Positions 12,301-24,100 of a stretch of DNA of 29,823 bases are shown here, in pieces. How positions within the stretch are numbered: position 1 is the stretch's first letter; every line of letters starts with the position of its first letter. Origin of the DNA: Lojkania enalia (taxonomy: Eukaryota; Ascomycota; Dothideomycetes; Pleosporales); assembly GCA_010094045.1 (NCBI GenBank), contig ML986620.1:308440-338262 (forward strand), in the 5' to 3' direction. The position numbers and the translations under genes were made by a program. Under the pieces are notes generated by a model. It had not been told where the DNA came from and did no database searches. It saw only the letters and a list, made by a program, of their open reading frames with translations.

Positions 12301-14166
12301 AATAAATAATACCCCGCGGAGGGAAGAAATTAGTAGCTAAATATTAAGAGATAATATAATTTAGAGAGGTAGATCCCTATATAACCGCAGGCCGCCTTAG
12401 TTATACTTTACTACCTTTACAGCACTGTCTAATAGTAAGCTAATACCGGCAAATTATATAAAGGAAACTCGTACTATTAGAAAATATTATTATAATCAGC
12501 TTCTACTAGAACTAAAGTACTATAAGGATCTAAAGAATTACCCTTTTAGTACTAGCTTCTATAAGGCCTGTCGCGTTAAGTTATAGAAGTAGGAGAATAT
12601 AGATACCTAGTAAAAAGTAACAATCCTCTAAGACTCTGCTAAAATTCTTCTAGTAATATAGGTATTCGTATATAAATTTAATAAGGATGGTTTCCTATAT
12701 AAATTTAAGGTTAGATTAGTTATATACAGCGATCTGCAATCTTAATAGGGAGATACCTATACTACTATACTAGCTGTATAAACCTTTCGCTTTCTAATAT
12801 TAATTGCAACTTATTTTAAACTTGATATATACTAGTTTAATATCGTTAACACGTTCCTTAACTACCGATTAGATAGGTTAATATATATCTATATACTAGA
12901 AGGTTTCGTATATAAGTATAGGAAATATCTACAACTATAGAAAGCTATATACAGCCTTAAAGATACTCCGAAACTTTAGTATTATAAGCTGGATAGGACT
13001 CTAAGGTAATTAGGCTTTAAAATAGTACTAGGAATATCTTGCTTATACGTAAATAATAAGCTAATCGTCTTCTTTTATATTAATAATATTATAATTCTAG
13101 TTTACCTATTAAATATCTCTACTAAGCAGAAATTTAAATCGCAATTAAGTAATAAATACGAACTTCGATCCCTTAGAGATCTAAATTAGTTTCTAGGAGT
13201 TCGAGTCGTATGTGATATATAGTAGTATAAGACCTAGCTGCTATAAAACTTATTTATTAATAAGGTGGCAGCGCGATTTAATATTATGGTTAATAAGAAG
13301 GCGCCGAGTACGCCTCTATATAAGAACGTGCTACTAGCCGCTACTAAAGAATCTTCTAATAGGATATCTTACTACTAACAACTAATTAGTTGTCTAGCCT
13401 AGATCGCAGTTTTTATACGCTCTAATGTCGCGTAAGCGTACTCGATATTATTATAATACCTCTAGAACCCTAGCAATTATTATATTAACGCTGCTTTAAG
13501 GGTATAGTAATATCTAATTAGTATAAAGTACTTAGCAATTATAGTAATAGCTAATAATATATAAAACACCTCTACTATTAGCTAGAGTAGCGATACTAAT
13601 TATATTAACCCCGTAGAGTAATTACTATTCTATAGTATATCTGATGCAGCCTTTAGCGATAATTCTAATACTCGTTAAAGTTCCTACAGCTATATATTTC
13701 AATTTTTTAGGATGCTAATCGATTAGAAAGCCTCAATTTAGTATACGGTTATAAAATCGACTACTGAGGCAGAATTATTAGTACTATTAGTCGCCGGATT
13801 AGAAATAGAGTAGTAGTAGAAGGCTTTCGCCTTGCTGCGCTTCTATATTAACACGTAACTAGTACTACTTTATAATAATTAATAAATAGTAGATATTGTA
13901 AATAAGCTATCTAAGTATCTTAATACCAAACTTCGCTATGTGGATATATACTAGCACTAGCTATATTAAGAAGTAGCAGAGTAGAGACTTACAATTAGTT
14001 GGCAACTAACAAATCTAATGCCAGCCGACGGTCTTATAAAAGTTCTACAGCCGTAATAATACTAAAGATTTATTAAGCAACTAAAAATAGAAGATATTTC
14101 AGCTAGAATCGAATCTTAGGAATTTCTATCAGCTAAATAAATCGATTACTAATAAGAATTTTAGGG
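9365..14166 (+). pseudogene. Copia 1 gag-pol polyprotein, disabled by RIP
   Basis: The frame appears to start at an ATA (9,365) that would have been ATG, followed by Ala-Ile/Met-Ser-Lys-Lys-Lys. Landmarks share one net frame: ATA 9,365, integrase YTPK-stop-NSLVER at 11,501, reverse transcriptase YINNI at 13,076, and RNase H MPADGL at 14,018. A protease-like LDSN lies at about 10,570, KVRLVI for KARLV at about 12,710, and a PxGF-like LEGF at about 12,900. Stops are mostly TAG/TAA at Gln or Trp positions, as RIP of CAG, CAA and TGG produces. No net frameshift separates the landmarks, which is about 1,600 codons. The exact C-terminal end is uncertain because stops are so frequent. Confidence 0.85.
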
Positions 14167-14294
14167 GGTAATCTAAATTGATATTTCTGCAAGTATACTT
14201 AGCTCTACTACTAGTTACTCTATACAATTTACCTCTTTTAGTATAGTATCTACCTTCATTTTTTTTTCGACGCAGCTTCTCCTTCGCAGTTAAA

Positions 14295-14304
14295 ACTGGG
14301 GGGG
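14295..14304 (+). other. Polypurine tract of copia 1
   Basis: ACTGGGGGGG lies just before the 3' LTR, the priming site for plus-strand synthesis. The equivalent GCTGGGGGGG lies before the 3' LTR of copia 2, which supports the LTR starts chosen here. Confidence 0.8.
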
Positions 14305-14306
14305 TA

Positions 14307-14510
14307 TATTATAGGGATTTTCAGCTAGTCTACCGAGCTGTATCAGATATCGACGTATAATATCACGGTCGATATCACGCCGGATATTACGCTGGATATT
14401 AGCTAATATACCCCTTTTTCATGTACATAAATATGGCCCGCTAGCCATCTTCAATCAACCAGTTCAGCTCCTCATCTCCCTCCCTAAGATAAGATTCGCC
14501 TCTCACCACA
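14307..14510 (+). repeat. 3' LTR of copia 1
   Basis: This 204-bp copy of 8,879-9,082 has about 11 transitions against it and no indel. RIP-type bases are split between the two copies, unlike copia 2 where only the 5' copy is hit. ATATA follows at 14,511-14,515. Confidence 0.93.
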
Positions 14511-14515
14511 ATATA

Positions 14516-15743
14516 TACTAGTAGTATATAGGTTAGTAATAGTTTCTTACTATTAATATAACTATTACTCTTCTTTATAATAATTAAATTAACTCTCTTT
14601 CTAACTATTAATATTTTTTTATTTAATTATACCTTTTTTTAAAAAGCTTATACTTTACTATTATATTAGCTATTTTATAAAAGTAAGTAATTTTCTAATA
14701 CCTCTCTATTAAATCGGCGCTAAATACTATATTAACCTATTCTTAGTTGTTTAGTTATATCTTATTATACTTTCTAAGTTTCTTTAAACCTTTAACAATT
14801 AGCTTTATAGTTATTTTACCTATTATAAAACTAGTCTTATTAAAGTTGTAGGTATCTTCATCTATAATACTATACTTCTTTACTAACCTAACAAGTATGA
14901 ACCAGGGCTAGATAAGTACTAAGACCTTGTAGGTAGAACGCTTGTAATTATACAGCGTGCTCTATTTAGTTTAGAGCTTAGAACGTATAATAAAGCGGTT
15001 AATCTAGTTATAAATAGGCTTCTAATTACGCTCCTCTAACAGTTTATTTACTATATCTTGTATATTACCCTTTAAAGGTAGTTCTCGGCGTAGATTATCG
15101 TTAAGGATATATTTAATAATTACCTACTTCCCTAAGAAAGGCGCTTTTAATTTAGTTTACAGTCGTGTTAAGTATATTATCTAGCGTGTTAACTATAGAA
15201 TATAGTTAAAAAGATATTCTAGATTGCTGCAGAGTTAGTATATATTTTAATTTACTTAAGATTAAGAGTAGAGATAATAAACTAGAGTATACCTTTAGTA
15301 TAAGTCAATTTTATATTATATTAAGAATATATATAGTATTAAGTTAAGGTGCTATATTTGTAGTACGTTTCTTTCCGCTTGATAGGGTTTTTCACTTAAT
15401 AGTAAAACACGTTAATAGATATTACAAGTAACTAAGAAGAGCGACTATATATATCCTATATTAAAAGATCTCCTACGTTTATACTATAATATGCCTATCT
15501 AACTATAATCCGCTTTAACGTTACCGTCCTAGCCGGCGCTATAAAGATAATATACCTGAAAGGTATTTACTAAAGTCTTTTAGAAGATGTACTACTACTT
15601 TACTAACTTAATTACCGTTATATTTTATTGCTGTACTATAATAATCAATCCTAACTTCTCTAGAGAATTATTAACGATAGAATTAGCTACTATATAATAT
15701 AAAGTCTCTGTATATATATTTAGCTTACTTACTCTATTAGTAT
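14516..15743 (-). mobile_element. Fot1/pogo transposon fragment (minus), RIP-mutated
   Basis: From about 15,131 down to 14,830 the minus strand encodes part of a pogo transposase: an N-terminal DNA-binding-like stretch, then IDEDTYNFNKTSFIIGK, the counterpart of EDTYNFDETGFMMGK with Asp and Glu altered by RIP. The rest of the catalytic domain is not recognisable toward the copia 1 boundary, and I found no clear terminal repeats. Both neighbouring copia elements inserted in or beside it, so it is older than they are. Sequence beyond the transposase match (14,516-14,800 and 15,140-15,743) is unassigned. Confidence 0.62.
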
Positions 15744-15868
15744 TATTACGGCTAAACTATTTATAGTTAGCTCCTTAGCAGGTCTAGGGATATATATGTA
15801 GTATATCTCGCATTTTTAGTTAATAGATATAGTTTTCTAACTTTTATTAGAGCTAGTTAGCTCTAACA
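15744..15868 (+). repeat. 5' LTR of copia 2, heavily RIP-mutated
   Basis: It begins TATTACGG and ends CTCTAACA. Against the 3' LTR I count about 21 differences in 125 bp, all C-to-T or G-to-A with the derived base in this copy. Confidence 0.93.
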
Positions 15869-15881
15869 GTTATAAGCCCAG
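15869..15881 (+). other. Primer binding site of copia 2
   Basis: GTTATAAGCCC follows the 5' LTR directly, identical to copia 1 over 11 bases. Its pre-RIP form would pair with the initiator tRNA-Met anticodon arm. Confidence 0.72.
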
Positions 15882-15959
15882 AAGTCCTTTAACTACTACT
15901 ACGTTCTATATAGATAGACTAGAGCTAATTAATATAGGCTTAGTTAATTATATCTCGTT

Positions 15960-18900
15960 TATTAAGACTTCAGTTACCTCGACGTTGCTAGGCTAGCTAA
16001 GAAGCTAGAAAGCTTAGAACTAGTTGTAGTAGAGACCTCGATAGATTAACGTAATATAGTATATTAAAAGATAACAGAATTAGACCTACTTATTACTAAA
16101 GCTACGGTTATTCTCGATAAGTTAAAGTACTAGATATAGTAGCTATTTCTGCGGAAGAATAGCGCGGACTAGAACTAGCTCTAAAAATACGTAGACCCAG
16201 ACCTTAGTAAGAAGCTAGTTCTTTAACTAGACGCTAAGAAGCTGATTAAGAAGTAGTTCGGAGATTTCTATAGGATAGATAGTAATATTAAGGTAGTAGA
16301 TGCTGAAGTAGATATTATAGATCTAACTAATTAAGAATTAGTAAGATATAAAGTCTAGTATAGAACGTATAGCTGTAGCGAGGCGTAGTAGCTGTAGAAA
16401 GAGAAGGCTCTTAGGGAATTTACGTAGGAGATATCGAGGACAATAGCAGCTTAATACATCTATCTAATTGCAGACTATAAGACTATATATAATCGACTAT
16501 AGACTCTTAAGAAGCATCTCTACCTAAGTAAAGCTAAGCGTAGTATACAGCTATAGGCTTGATACTAGATGCTTAAGATATAACTAAGAAAGGGAAACTT
16601 AGATACCTAGTTTAATGATTAGCTTAAAACGACGCGCGTTATAAGCCTAGTAAGTATACTAAAAGTATAGGAGAATTAAGTTTAGTAGAATTTTATTCTC
16701 GTAGTTAAGAGCTTAGATAATAGCTAGGTAGTAAATAAACTATCGCTACTTATCAAGTCTAAAGTAGATAATAAGCTATATACAAATATCTCAGACCTGG
16801 TAGTATAGTATATATTATACTATCGTCGTACTAGACTAGTTATATTAGAGTTAGGGACGTTTACGACGCTTAATATTATACTATAGTAACTATAGTAGTT
16901 GCAGCAAACTAATAGTAGCTAGAAACCTTAGTAATTAAGATAAATAGTCTACCTTTATAGAGATAGTTATAAATTCGAGTAGTATTTATATATTAACTTA
17001 GTACTACGCCTATTAGGCTAGTAGCTAGATTAAGATATTAAGTAGAAATTCTAGAAGCTTAGGATATTAAGATCTTTTAGGTTAAAGGTGTTCTATAATA
17101 CTAAGAAGTAACTAGCAGTAGGATTAGTAGGGTTAGTAGGCTCTATAGACTCTATAATAGTTTTAGTACTAGTACTAAGTATAATAAAAAGATAGAATAA
17201 TAGATATTAACTATTAGGACTAGCTGTAATAATAGCTCTAAACCTAAATCGATTAGTAAAATCTATAATAGCTTTAACTCTACAGCTTAAAGCTATATAG
17301 GCTAAGTAGTATTAGTATTAGCTATTACTGCTTAATAGATAGATTATAGACCCTAGCTTAAATACCTATATTACTAATAGTAAGTCTTATAGCTAGAGAA
17401 CGATATAGTAGCCTAAACCAGACGACTATATATATATAAGAGGATAGCTGCTACTAATTTAAGAATAGAGAGAAGTCTAGTTGTAGGTATAAACGCCTAC
17501 TAGAATTAAGGCTATCCTACTCTTATATATTATATATATCCTAGAGATGTTTATAAGTATAGTTAGTCTCTTATACTATAATATAGTAGGAATCTATTTT
17601 AACTTAAGACGAGACTATCTATATTAGATAGATCTATTAAATATTATATACTATCTTAGGCGTATATTCGGGTATTAGCTAATAGATATAGAGGATAGTA
17701 TATAACTATCTCTATTAGTATATATAGTATAGTATAGATTAAGACCTTCCTATATAGCTTATAAGCAGCTAGAACTTATACCCGTATAAGCTTATAGGGT
17801 ATTTAGCTATACTAGCTAGAAGGTAGTCGCTTATCTACCTACTTATATTAACAGGCTTAAGTTAATTAAGTAGTAGTAGTAGAGAAATTAAGCTCTAAAG
17901 TAGACAGAATACGCTATTTATATCTAGTCTAAGCTCTATAAGATAGTAAGTAGGAGAGCTCCTTAAGAACTAGCCTAGAAACTATTTAAGAGACTAAAGA
18001 TAGATTTAGTCTAGATATACGATCGGTTAGAATACTACTATAATAGAGACCTCTAGATATTTTATGTAGTCTACTAGTATAGTAGATAGTATAAGGCCTG
18101 CTACCTACTAAATAAGAATATAATAATACTATAATATATAGTATAGAGATTATTAGTTAAGTTTAAAGTTTAGTTTAACGCGTAGGTTAAAACTATTAGA
18201 CTTAATAGTAAGCGCGGATATTCTAAGATATTTAACATTTTTAAGGACCTAGGAATCTTAGTAGAACTACGAGTAGAGTATACTAAGGAGTAGAATAGTT
18301 TAATAGAGAGAGTAGGGTAGTTACTAGTCGTATAGGAAAGAGCTATAAGAATAGACGCAGGGCTACTAATAGAGGTATTAAATAAGTACCTACTCTTAGT
18401 AGTCTATCTCTTTAATCGCACGCCGACCGAAGCTCTAAACTAGTATACTCTATATAAAGTAGTACGCGGAACTAGACTGTTAGTAGCTTATTTTAGTATA
18501 CTAGAAGCTAAGATATATATCCTAAATTATTACCTATATTAAAAAGAGAAGCTATAATCTTATATATTAATCGGACGCTTTATAGAATATAACTCTATAA
18601 ATATCTATCGCATCTAGATACTAGAGCTAGATAGAATTATTAGGACTAGAGATATTATTTTACTACCTATAGAATTATATAAAGATCTTATCTTTTTAGA
18701 TAAGTAGATACTGCGTCTAGTAGCCGCAGTACTTAATATTAAGAAGAGCTATAAGCTGAATAATATAGAGCTTAAATAGATACTAGATTAATCAACTCCT
18801 TAATCGCATAAGAAGATGCTAGATAATAAGTTTAAGTAGCTTAAGTAGGAGTTAGATTAGTAACAATTAAGTAAGCTAACTAGAGTAGAGTATTTAGTAG

Positions 18901-20825
18901 TTAGTAGTATTATAATACTAGAAGATATCCTAGAACTGCGCAGTTAAGACGATTGTAATAAGTATCTAGAGGTGATAACTAGCCTTTCTAAAGGCTAGTA
19001 TTAGATTAAGCTAGAAGTAGAGGCTTTAGATAGATAATTAAATAATACGAATAGACGCGACGAAATTAATAGTTAGCTTAATACTAGAAATATTATAGAA
19101 ACTAGAACTTATAGAATACCCTATATATACTATATAGCGTTTATAGAAGCGTTACAGTAGAAGATAAGTAATAATATACTAGCTAATCAGCCTAGGATTA
19201 GTTTATATAGAGATTAGCTACTACCTCTACTAAAGTAATAGAAGTAACTTAAGAGGCATCTATTTAGAATTGAATTTAAGAAAGTAGTAGTAGTAGAGCT
19301 TTAAAGCTACTATAGTAAGGGCTGTCTAATTTATATAATAGAGACTAGAGCTAGTATATAGTTAGAGATTAAGCTTCTACTACTAATATAGATATTTGTA
19401 TATAAATTTAATAAAGATAGATATCTATATAAGTTTAAAGCTAGGCTAGTTATTAGAGAAGACCTGTAGTAGGACTAGAGAGATATATATATAGCTACTC
19501 TAGTAGTATAAGTATTCTAATTTCTAGTCGCTCTAGTAGTAGCTTTTAGACTATACGCCTATTAATACAATATTATTAACGCTTTCTTAAATATACTACT
19601 AGATAAACTAATATATACCTATATACTAGAAGGATTTATATAGAAGCTAGGTAAGCTACTAGAGATAAGGAAAGCTTTTTATAGCCTAAGAGATACTCTT
19701 CTACTCTAGTATAAGTACCTTAAGAGCTCGCTACTTAAGCTAGAACTATAACTAATCTAGAAGGTTTTATATCTATTTAGAAGTAAGAGCTTAATAGTAT
19801 TCTTCTATATTAATAATATAGTTATTCTAGTTTATCTAGACTATTTTACTATATATTAGTAATTCAAAGTAGGCTTAAAATTATAGTATAAGCTATACTT
19901 ACTTAAATAGTTCCGGTAGTTTCTAAGAATTAGAATAGTCTAAGACTAGGATGTAGGTAGAATCTAGTTTAGTTAAAACTCGTTTATTAATAAGGTCGCA
20001 GCTAAGTATAGACTATAGAAGTAGAGGTAGAGAAGCTATCCTATAGTGCTTCTAGTTAATAACTACCTAGTATTAAGTATAGAGGAGCTAAACTATTAGA
20101 GAACTAAATATTATTAGTAGCTAGTTAGATCTCTAAAATATTTAGCAGTCTATACGCGCCCAGACATTTTAAAAGCTTATTTAGCTCTAGTAACCTATTT
20201 TAAGAATCTAGGATAGAGTTATATTTAAGTAGTAGAGTACGTCTAGAGATATATAATTAGTATAAAAGGGCTAGACTTATAAGCATCTAGACTAGATTAG
20301 GAAAATATAACCTACCTTAGTAATAAGCGCGAGCTACTATTCTATAGAGTATTAGATACAGTATTTACGGATAATTAAGAGACGCGTCGCAGCTTATAGG
20401 GCTACCTATTTAAGCTCTATAACCTGCCTATCGACTAGAAAGTAATAATATAGCGCTCGGTTACTAAGTTAACGACTAAGGTTAAGCTGCTAGCTCTGTC
20501 CGTAGCAGGCAGCGAGCTGTAATAGTAGACCAGGGTTTTTAATCACGTAGGGTTTAGTATAGAGATAGTCCCTACACTATTTTATAACAATCAGCAGATA
20601 GTAGGTATTGCTACTAAAGTAGTAGATAGACTACAGACTAGGCTACGTCATATAGACACTCATCAGATGTAGATTTGACAAGAAGTTGAAGCAGGAAGGT
20701 TACAGGTTAGCTGGAAGCCGACGAACCAGATGCCAGCAGACGGTCTTACAAAGGCACTGCCTAAGCAGAAGCACCTTACCTTTTTTAAAGCAGCTCGGTC
20801 TTACAGAGGTACCTAGACCAGTTGA
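15960..20825 (+). pseudogene. Copia 2 gag-pol polyprotein, disabled by RIP
   Basis: One net frame links gag (LITKATVILDKLKY at 16,089), protease (DPSLNTYITNS at 17,349, the DxGxxxH-like site), integrase (YTKE-stop-NSLIERVG at 18,279), reverse transcriptase (KARLVIRE near 19,440; YINNIVIL at 19,806, YxDD with both Asp changed) and RNase H (MPADGLTKALPKQKH at 20,730). The frame ends at a TGA at 20,823-20,825. Stops upstream are of the RIP kind. The RNase H end from about 20,640 reads almost cleanly, with leftovers such as TAG for Trp at 20,814. The start codon was not identified; the left coordinate is approximate. Confidence 0.83.
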
Positions 20826-20853
20826 CTAGAAGGCAGCTTTGCTATTCACTGCA

Positions 20854-20863
20854 GCTGGGGGGG
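20854..20863 (+). other. Polypurine tract of copia 2
   Basis: GCTGGGGGGG lies immediately upstream of the 3' LTR, in the same relative place as in copia 1. Confidence 0.8.
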
Positions 20864-20865
20864 TG

Positions 20866-20990
20866 TGTTACGGCTAAGCTATTTATAGTTAGCCCCTTGG
20901 CAGGTCCAGGGATATATATGTAGCATGTCTCGCATTTCTAGTCAATAGACGCAGTTTTCCAACCCTCATCAGAGCCAGCCAGCTCTGACA
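20866..20990 (+). repeat. 3' LTR of copia 2, nearly free of RIP
   Basis: It begins TGTTACGG and ends AGCTCTGACA, the canonical TG...CA ends. It keeps CpA and TpG at the sites where the 5' LTR has TpA, so it represents the near-ancestral state. AGTAT follows. Confidence 0.93.
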
Positions 20991-21130
20991 AGTATAAATG
21001 CCCTTTTCCAAATCCTTCTGCTATATTTAGCCTCTTGTAGGAATGCCTAAAGGACGAAAGACATCGTTATCCCAATACCTCCCCTCATTACGATCTCCAC
21101 AACGCCTCATTCTCCACTGCCGTAACTTAT

Positions 21131-24100
21131 TCAACCAAAGACATCCGTGGCAAACCTCTCGCTTCCCAAACCCTCCACCCACTCCCTCGCCCTCTTCTCC
21201 CCAACATCCCTCCCCTGTTCGGCAGCCCTCTCCCTCGCGATCTTAACACATATCTCCCTCACACGCTCTCCCATCTCCCGCCCCCCGCAAACGAATAACT
21301 TGGCGCCTCTTTCAAAAAAATCCACAACGTCCTTCCTATCATGGTACAACCGATCTTGCACGTATTTGCAATTTTCGGACTCGGAAGGCGCACGCGAGAA
21401 TGCGTAGCGGAGGGAGACGGCGCCAAGTTGTTGCCAGTGGGAGAGCATGGGGGCATAGAGGGAGTCGGTGGTGGGCGAGTGGCAGCCGTAGAAGAGAAGA
21501 GCGGGGGCAAGCGGCCGGCCGGCGCCCAGTTGGGCAGCGCGCTGTTGGATGAAGGCTCTAAACGGCGCAATACCTTTGCAAAGTTAATTAATACGACATA
21601 CATACTTTTTCTATACATCTTTTGTGATCTAAGTGGGTTTTAGAGGGGTAGTTATTGCGGGCTGTCATACCTGTTCCGGCAGCGATCATGATGATAGGGA
21701 TCTTTTTGGCATCTTTGGGGAGGTGGAAGGACTGGTGGGAGGGGCGGACGGTGACATATAGTTTGTCGCCGACAGAGAGGCTTGAGAGGTAGGTTGACGC
21801 TACGCCTATGAAGCGTCCTTGGCCGCTTAGCGCAGGTTGGTCGAGTACCGAGTAGGTCAGGGTTACATTGTTAGGGTTCCAGAGCGGGGAGGAGGATATG
21901 GAGTATTGGCGGACACGCATTGGTGGGAGCATTGTCAGAAAGGCGCCGAGGGGTAGCTGGGCGGATGGAAATCGTTCAAGGAGGTCGAGGATGGAGACGC
22001 GCTTGGCGGTTATTTTAGTGGCAAAAGCTGAGTATCCGAGATTGGTGAGCTGCTTCTTTGCGTCTTCATCTTGGGTAGCTTCTGCTAGAGCTACTATATT
22101 GCGTTTGCTGGCAGGCTGAGCGAGCTCGACGTAGGCTCCGAACACGTCTGTCGCGGCGATAGGCGTATTTGTAGGTAGTGTGGTAGGTCCTTGGCTGCTC
22201 AGGGTTAATATGCTGTCCCATGCCAGCCCAAAGTATCTCATTACACGGCCAATGTTCTCTTTCGGATTGAGAGGCAGGATGGCAAGATAATCTCCAGCAG
22301 AGTAAGTCATGTCGGAGGGTAGGCTGATTTCGATATGTCGCTTCTCATGAACTCCAGGGGCAGAGAGTATCTGGACATCTTCAACGCGAGCCTCTCTAAC
22401 ATCCTGGCGAAGAGTAGATGATCGCGGAGTCGACACTTCAACTTCTAAGGACGCCTCGTAGTTTGATCGAGCCGGAGATTCCGCTGAACCATACTTCTCA
22501 CGCATAGCAGGCCAAAAAATTTGATCTTCCCAAGTCTCGAAGTCAGTAAATATATCCCCAGCTGCAGCATCACTTGTGCCAATTGGTGAGATTCGTGTAC
22601 CGCCCCGTTCTTCCATCACATCGTTGAGCAGTCTCGGGATTCGATGGAAAGTCTTGGCCCAGTCCCGGTGGCCACAGCCAAACACAGCGTACGACACGCC
22701 CTCCAGCCCCGAGTCTTTCAGACCTTCAATCCAGTTGACAAAATGCGCTGCATTATCTGCTGGAGCTCCTTCATAAGATGCAGTTACAATCGCGACGGGC
22801 TTATCCTTGGGAAGCTTCTCTCTTACTGAATCTAGAGTATCGACGAGTTCAGCGTGGAAACCATGATTTTCTGCATCGCTCGCTAATCTGTTGGCTAGCG
22901 CTTCGCAAGTTCCAGTATTCGATCCATATAATATTACCATTGGTTTTCCCTGAGCGACCGGTTCTGTTGACGCCGCTACCTGTGGCGCTGATTTAGCTGC
23001 GCTGATTGTTGTCGAAGCTAGTGCATGTTCCAACGTTGTTGCCGTCATATGATTGCGGAGATGAGCATGCATATAAAAATTCTTGGGCTTGATAGTAAGT
23101 GTCTGCTTGATTTGAAGTTGGTATGATGGATCGTCCATGGAGAAATTGAAGTTTTGCAGAAGCATGGCAGTTACGAGCAATGCTTCCTGCCATGCGAACG
23201 GCCTTCCGATGCAGGCCCTCATGCCGTTGCCGAATGGCTTCCAACTATTTGGGTATTCTTGGTTGCGGCGCTCGAATTCGGCATCAAACATGCGCTCGGG
23301 ACGGAATTCCTCGTTATCCTCACCATAGACGGCTGGATCACGATGGACCTTGGAAAACAGAGCGATAATTGGTGTGCCCTATTTGTGTCAGACTATGCTC
23401 ATCTGGGAGTTTCGGAATTAGACGCACTTTGGTCACCTGATACTTGCCGCCAATAACTGTATCCTCTTTTGCCTGGAGACCAATTGAGGGGGCGGTTGGC
23501 TGAAGTCGGAGCGTCTCTCTCAATACCTAGGTATGTGAGTAATGAAGAACACTGAAATAATCGTACTCGACATACTGCATTCAAATATGGAAGCTTGCTA
23601 AGATGTTCCACGGTAATCGGTGCGTTTCCAATCACTTCGTCTACCTCCTGCTGAGCCTTGAGATACGCGCTTGGATTCTTTAGGAGGAAGTAAAACGCAA
23701 ATGACAATAGTCCAGATGTTGTCTCGTGACCGGCAATTAGAAAAGTGATCATGTTATCCATGATATTCTCGTCAGTCATTTTCGCCCCGGTCTTCCGATC
23801 AACACCGTTTAGCATCGCGTTGAGTCTGAGCAAGAATTAGCTTAAGGAAAAGGGAGAAGATTAGAAGTTTGATCTTGCATGTCTTTCTTATAAGTCGGAT
23901 TCCCCTTCCTCGCGTTGATGACTTCTCGGCTCGTTTGTTGGAGCAGCTCAATATCCTTCCAGTACTTCCGAGACTCTTCACGGTAGAACATTTGCGCTAT
24001 CGCCCCACGCCTTGCACGGTCTCCGGACACCTTTAAGAAGTCGCCCATAGCTTTAATAAATGGGTGCAGGTCGTCTCTGTAATACGAATTAAATCGGTAA

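Larger units (their letters stand above)
8879..14510 (+). mobile_element. Complete Ty1/copia retrotransposon, copia 1
   Basis: This 5,632-bp element has two 204-bp LTRs (8,879-9,082 and 14,307-14,510), a primer binding site, one long gag-pol frame, a polypurine tract and a 5-bp target duplication. The domain order is gag, protease, integrase, reverse transcriptase, RNase H. Integrase before reverse transcriptase defines the copia group. The two LTRs differ at about 11 sites by my count, all transitions, in line with RIP rather than age alone. The LTRs keep far more CpA/TpG than the body. Both catalytic Asp residues of the YxDD motif are lost, so the element is dead. Confidence 0.93.
15744..20990 (+). 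mobile_element. Complete Ty1/copia retrotransposon, copia 2, RIP fading at its 3' end
   Basis: This 5,247-bp element has two 125-bp LTRs, the initiator-tRNA-type primer binding site, a gag-pol frame, a polypurine tract and a clear AGTAT target duplication (15,739-15,743 and 20,991-20,995). The sequence and LTRs are unrelated to copia 1 at the nucleotide level, so it is a different family. The body is RIP-saturated up to about 20,450. CpA and TpG then return, and the last 300 bp look almost unmutated. It sits 140 bp downstream of the CYP505 stop codon. Confidence 0.93.

Noticed and set aside
1..20400. AT-rich, stop-rich DNA as a centromere or a contaminating organelle sequence
   Set aside because: Recognisable transposon domains with CpA-specific transitions and retained CpG identify RIP-mutated nuclear repeats.
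20991..21130. Open frame from ATG at 21,043 as a small gene
   Set aside because: It overlaps the CYP505 3' exon in antisense and its Pro/Ser-rich sequence is just the complement of that exon.
21574..21670. Apparent premature end of the reductase domain (the long frame running on to a stop at 21,588)
   Set aside because: A 97-nt intron (GTATGA...AAAG) joins AAGTG to [13 protein letters not shown], the expected NADPH-binding sequence, and the frame then continues to 21,131.
23338..23523. Apparent frameshift breaking the P450 after KYQVTK
   Set aside because: A 49-nt intron with GTGCGT donor, CTGAC branch-like site and ATAG acceptor (23,379-23,427) restores [15 protein letters not shown] in phase.
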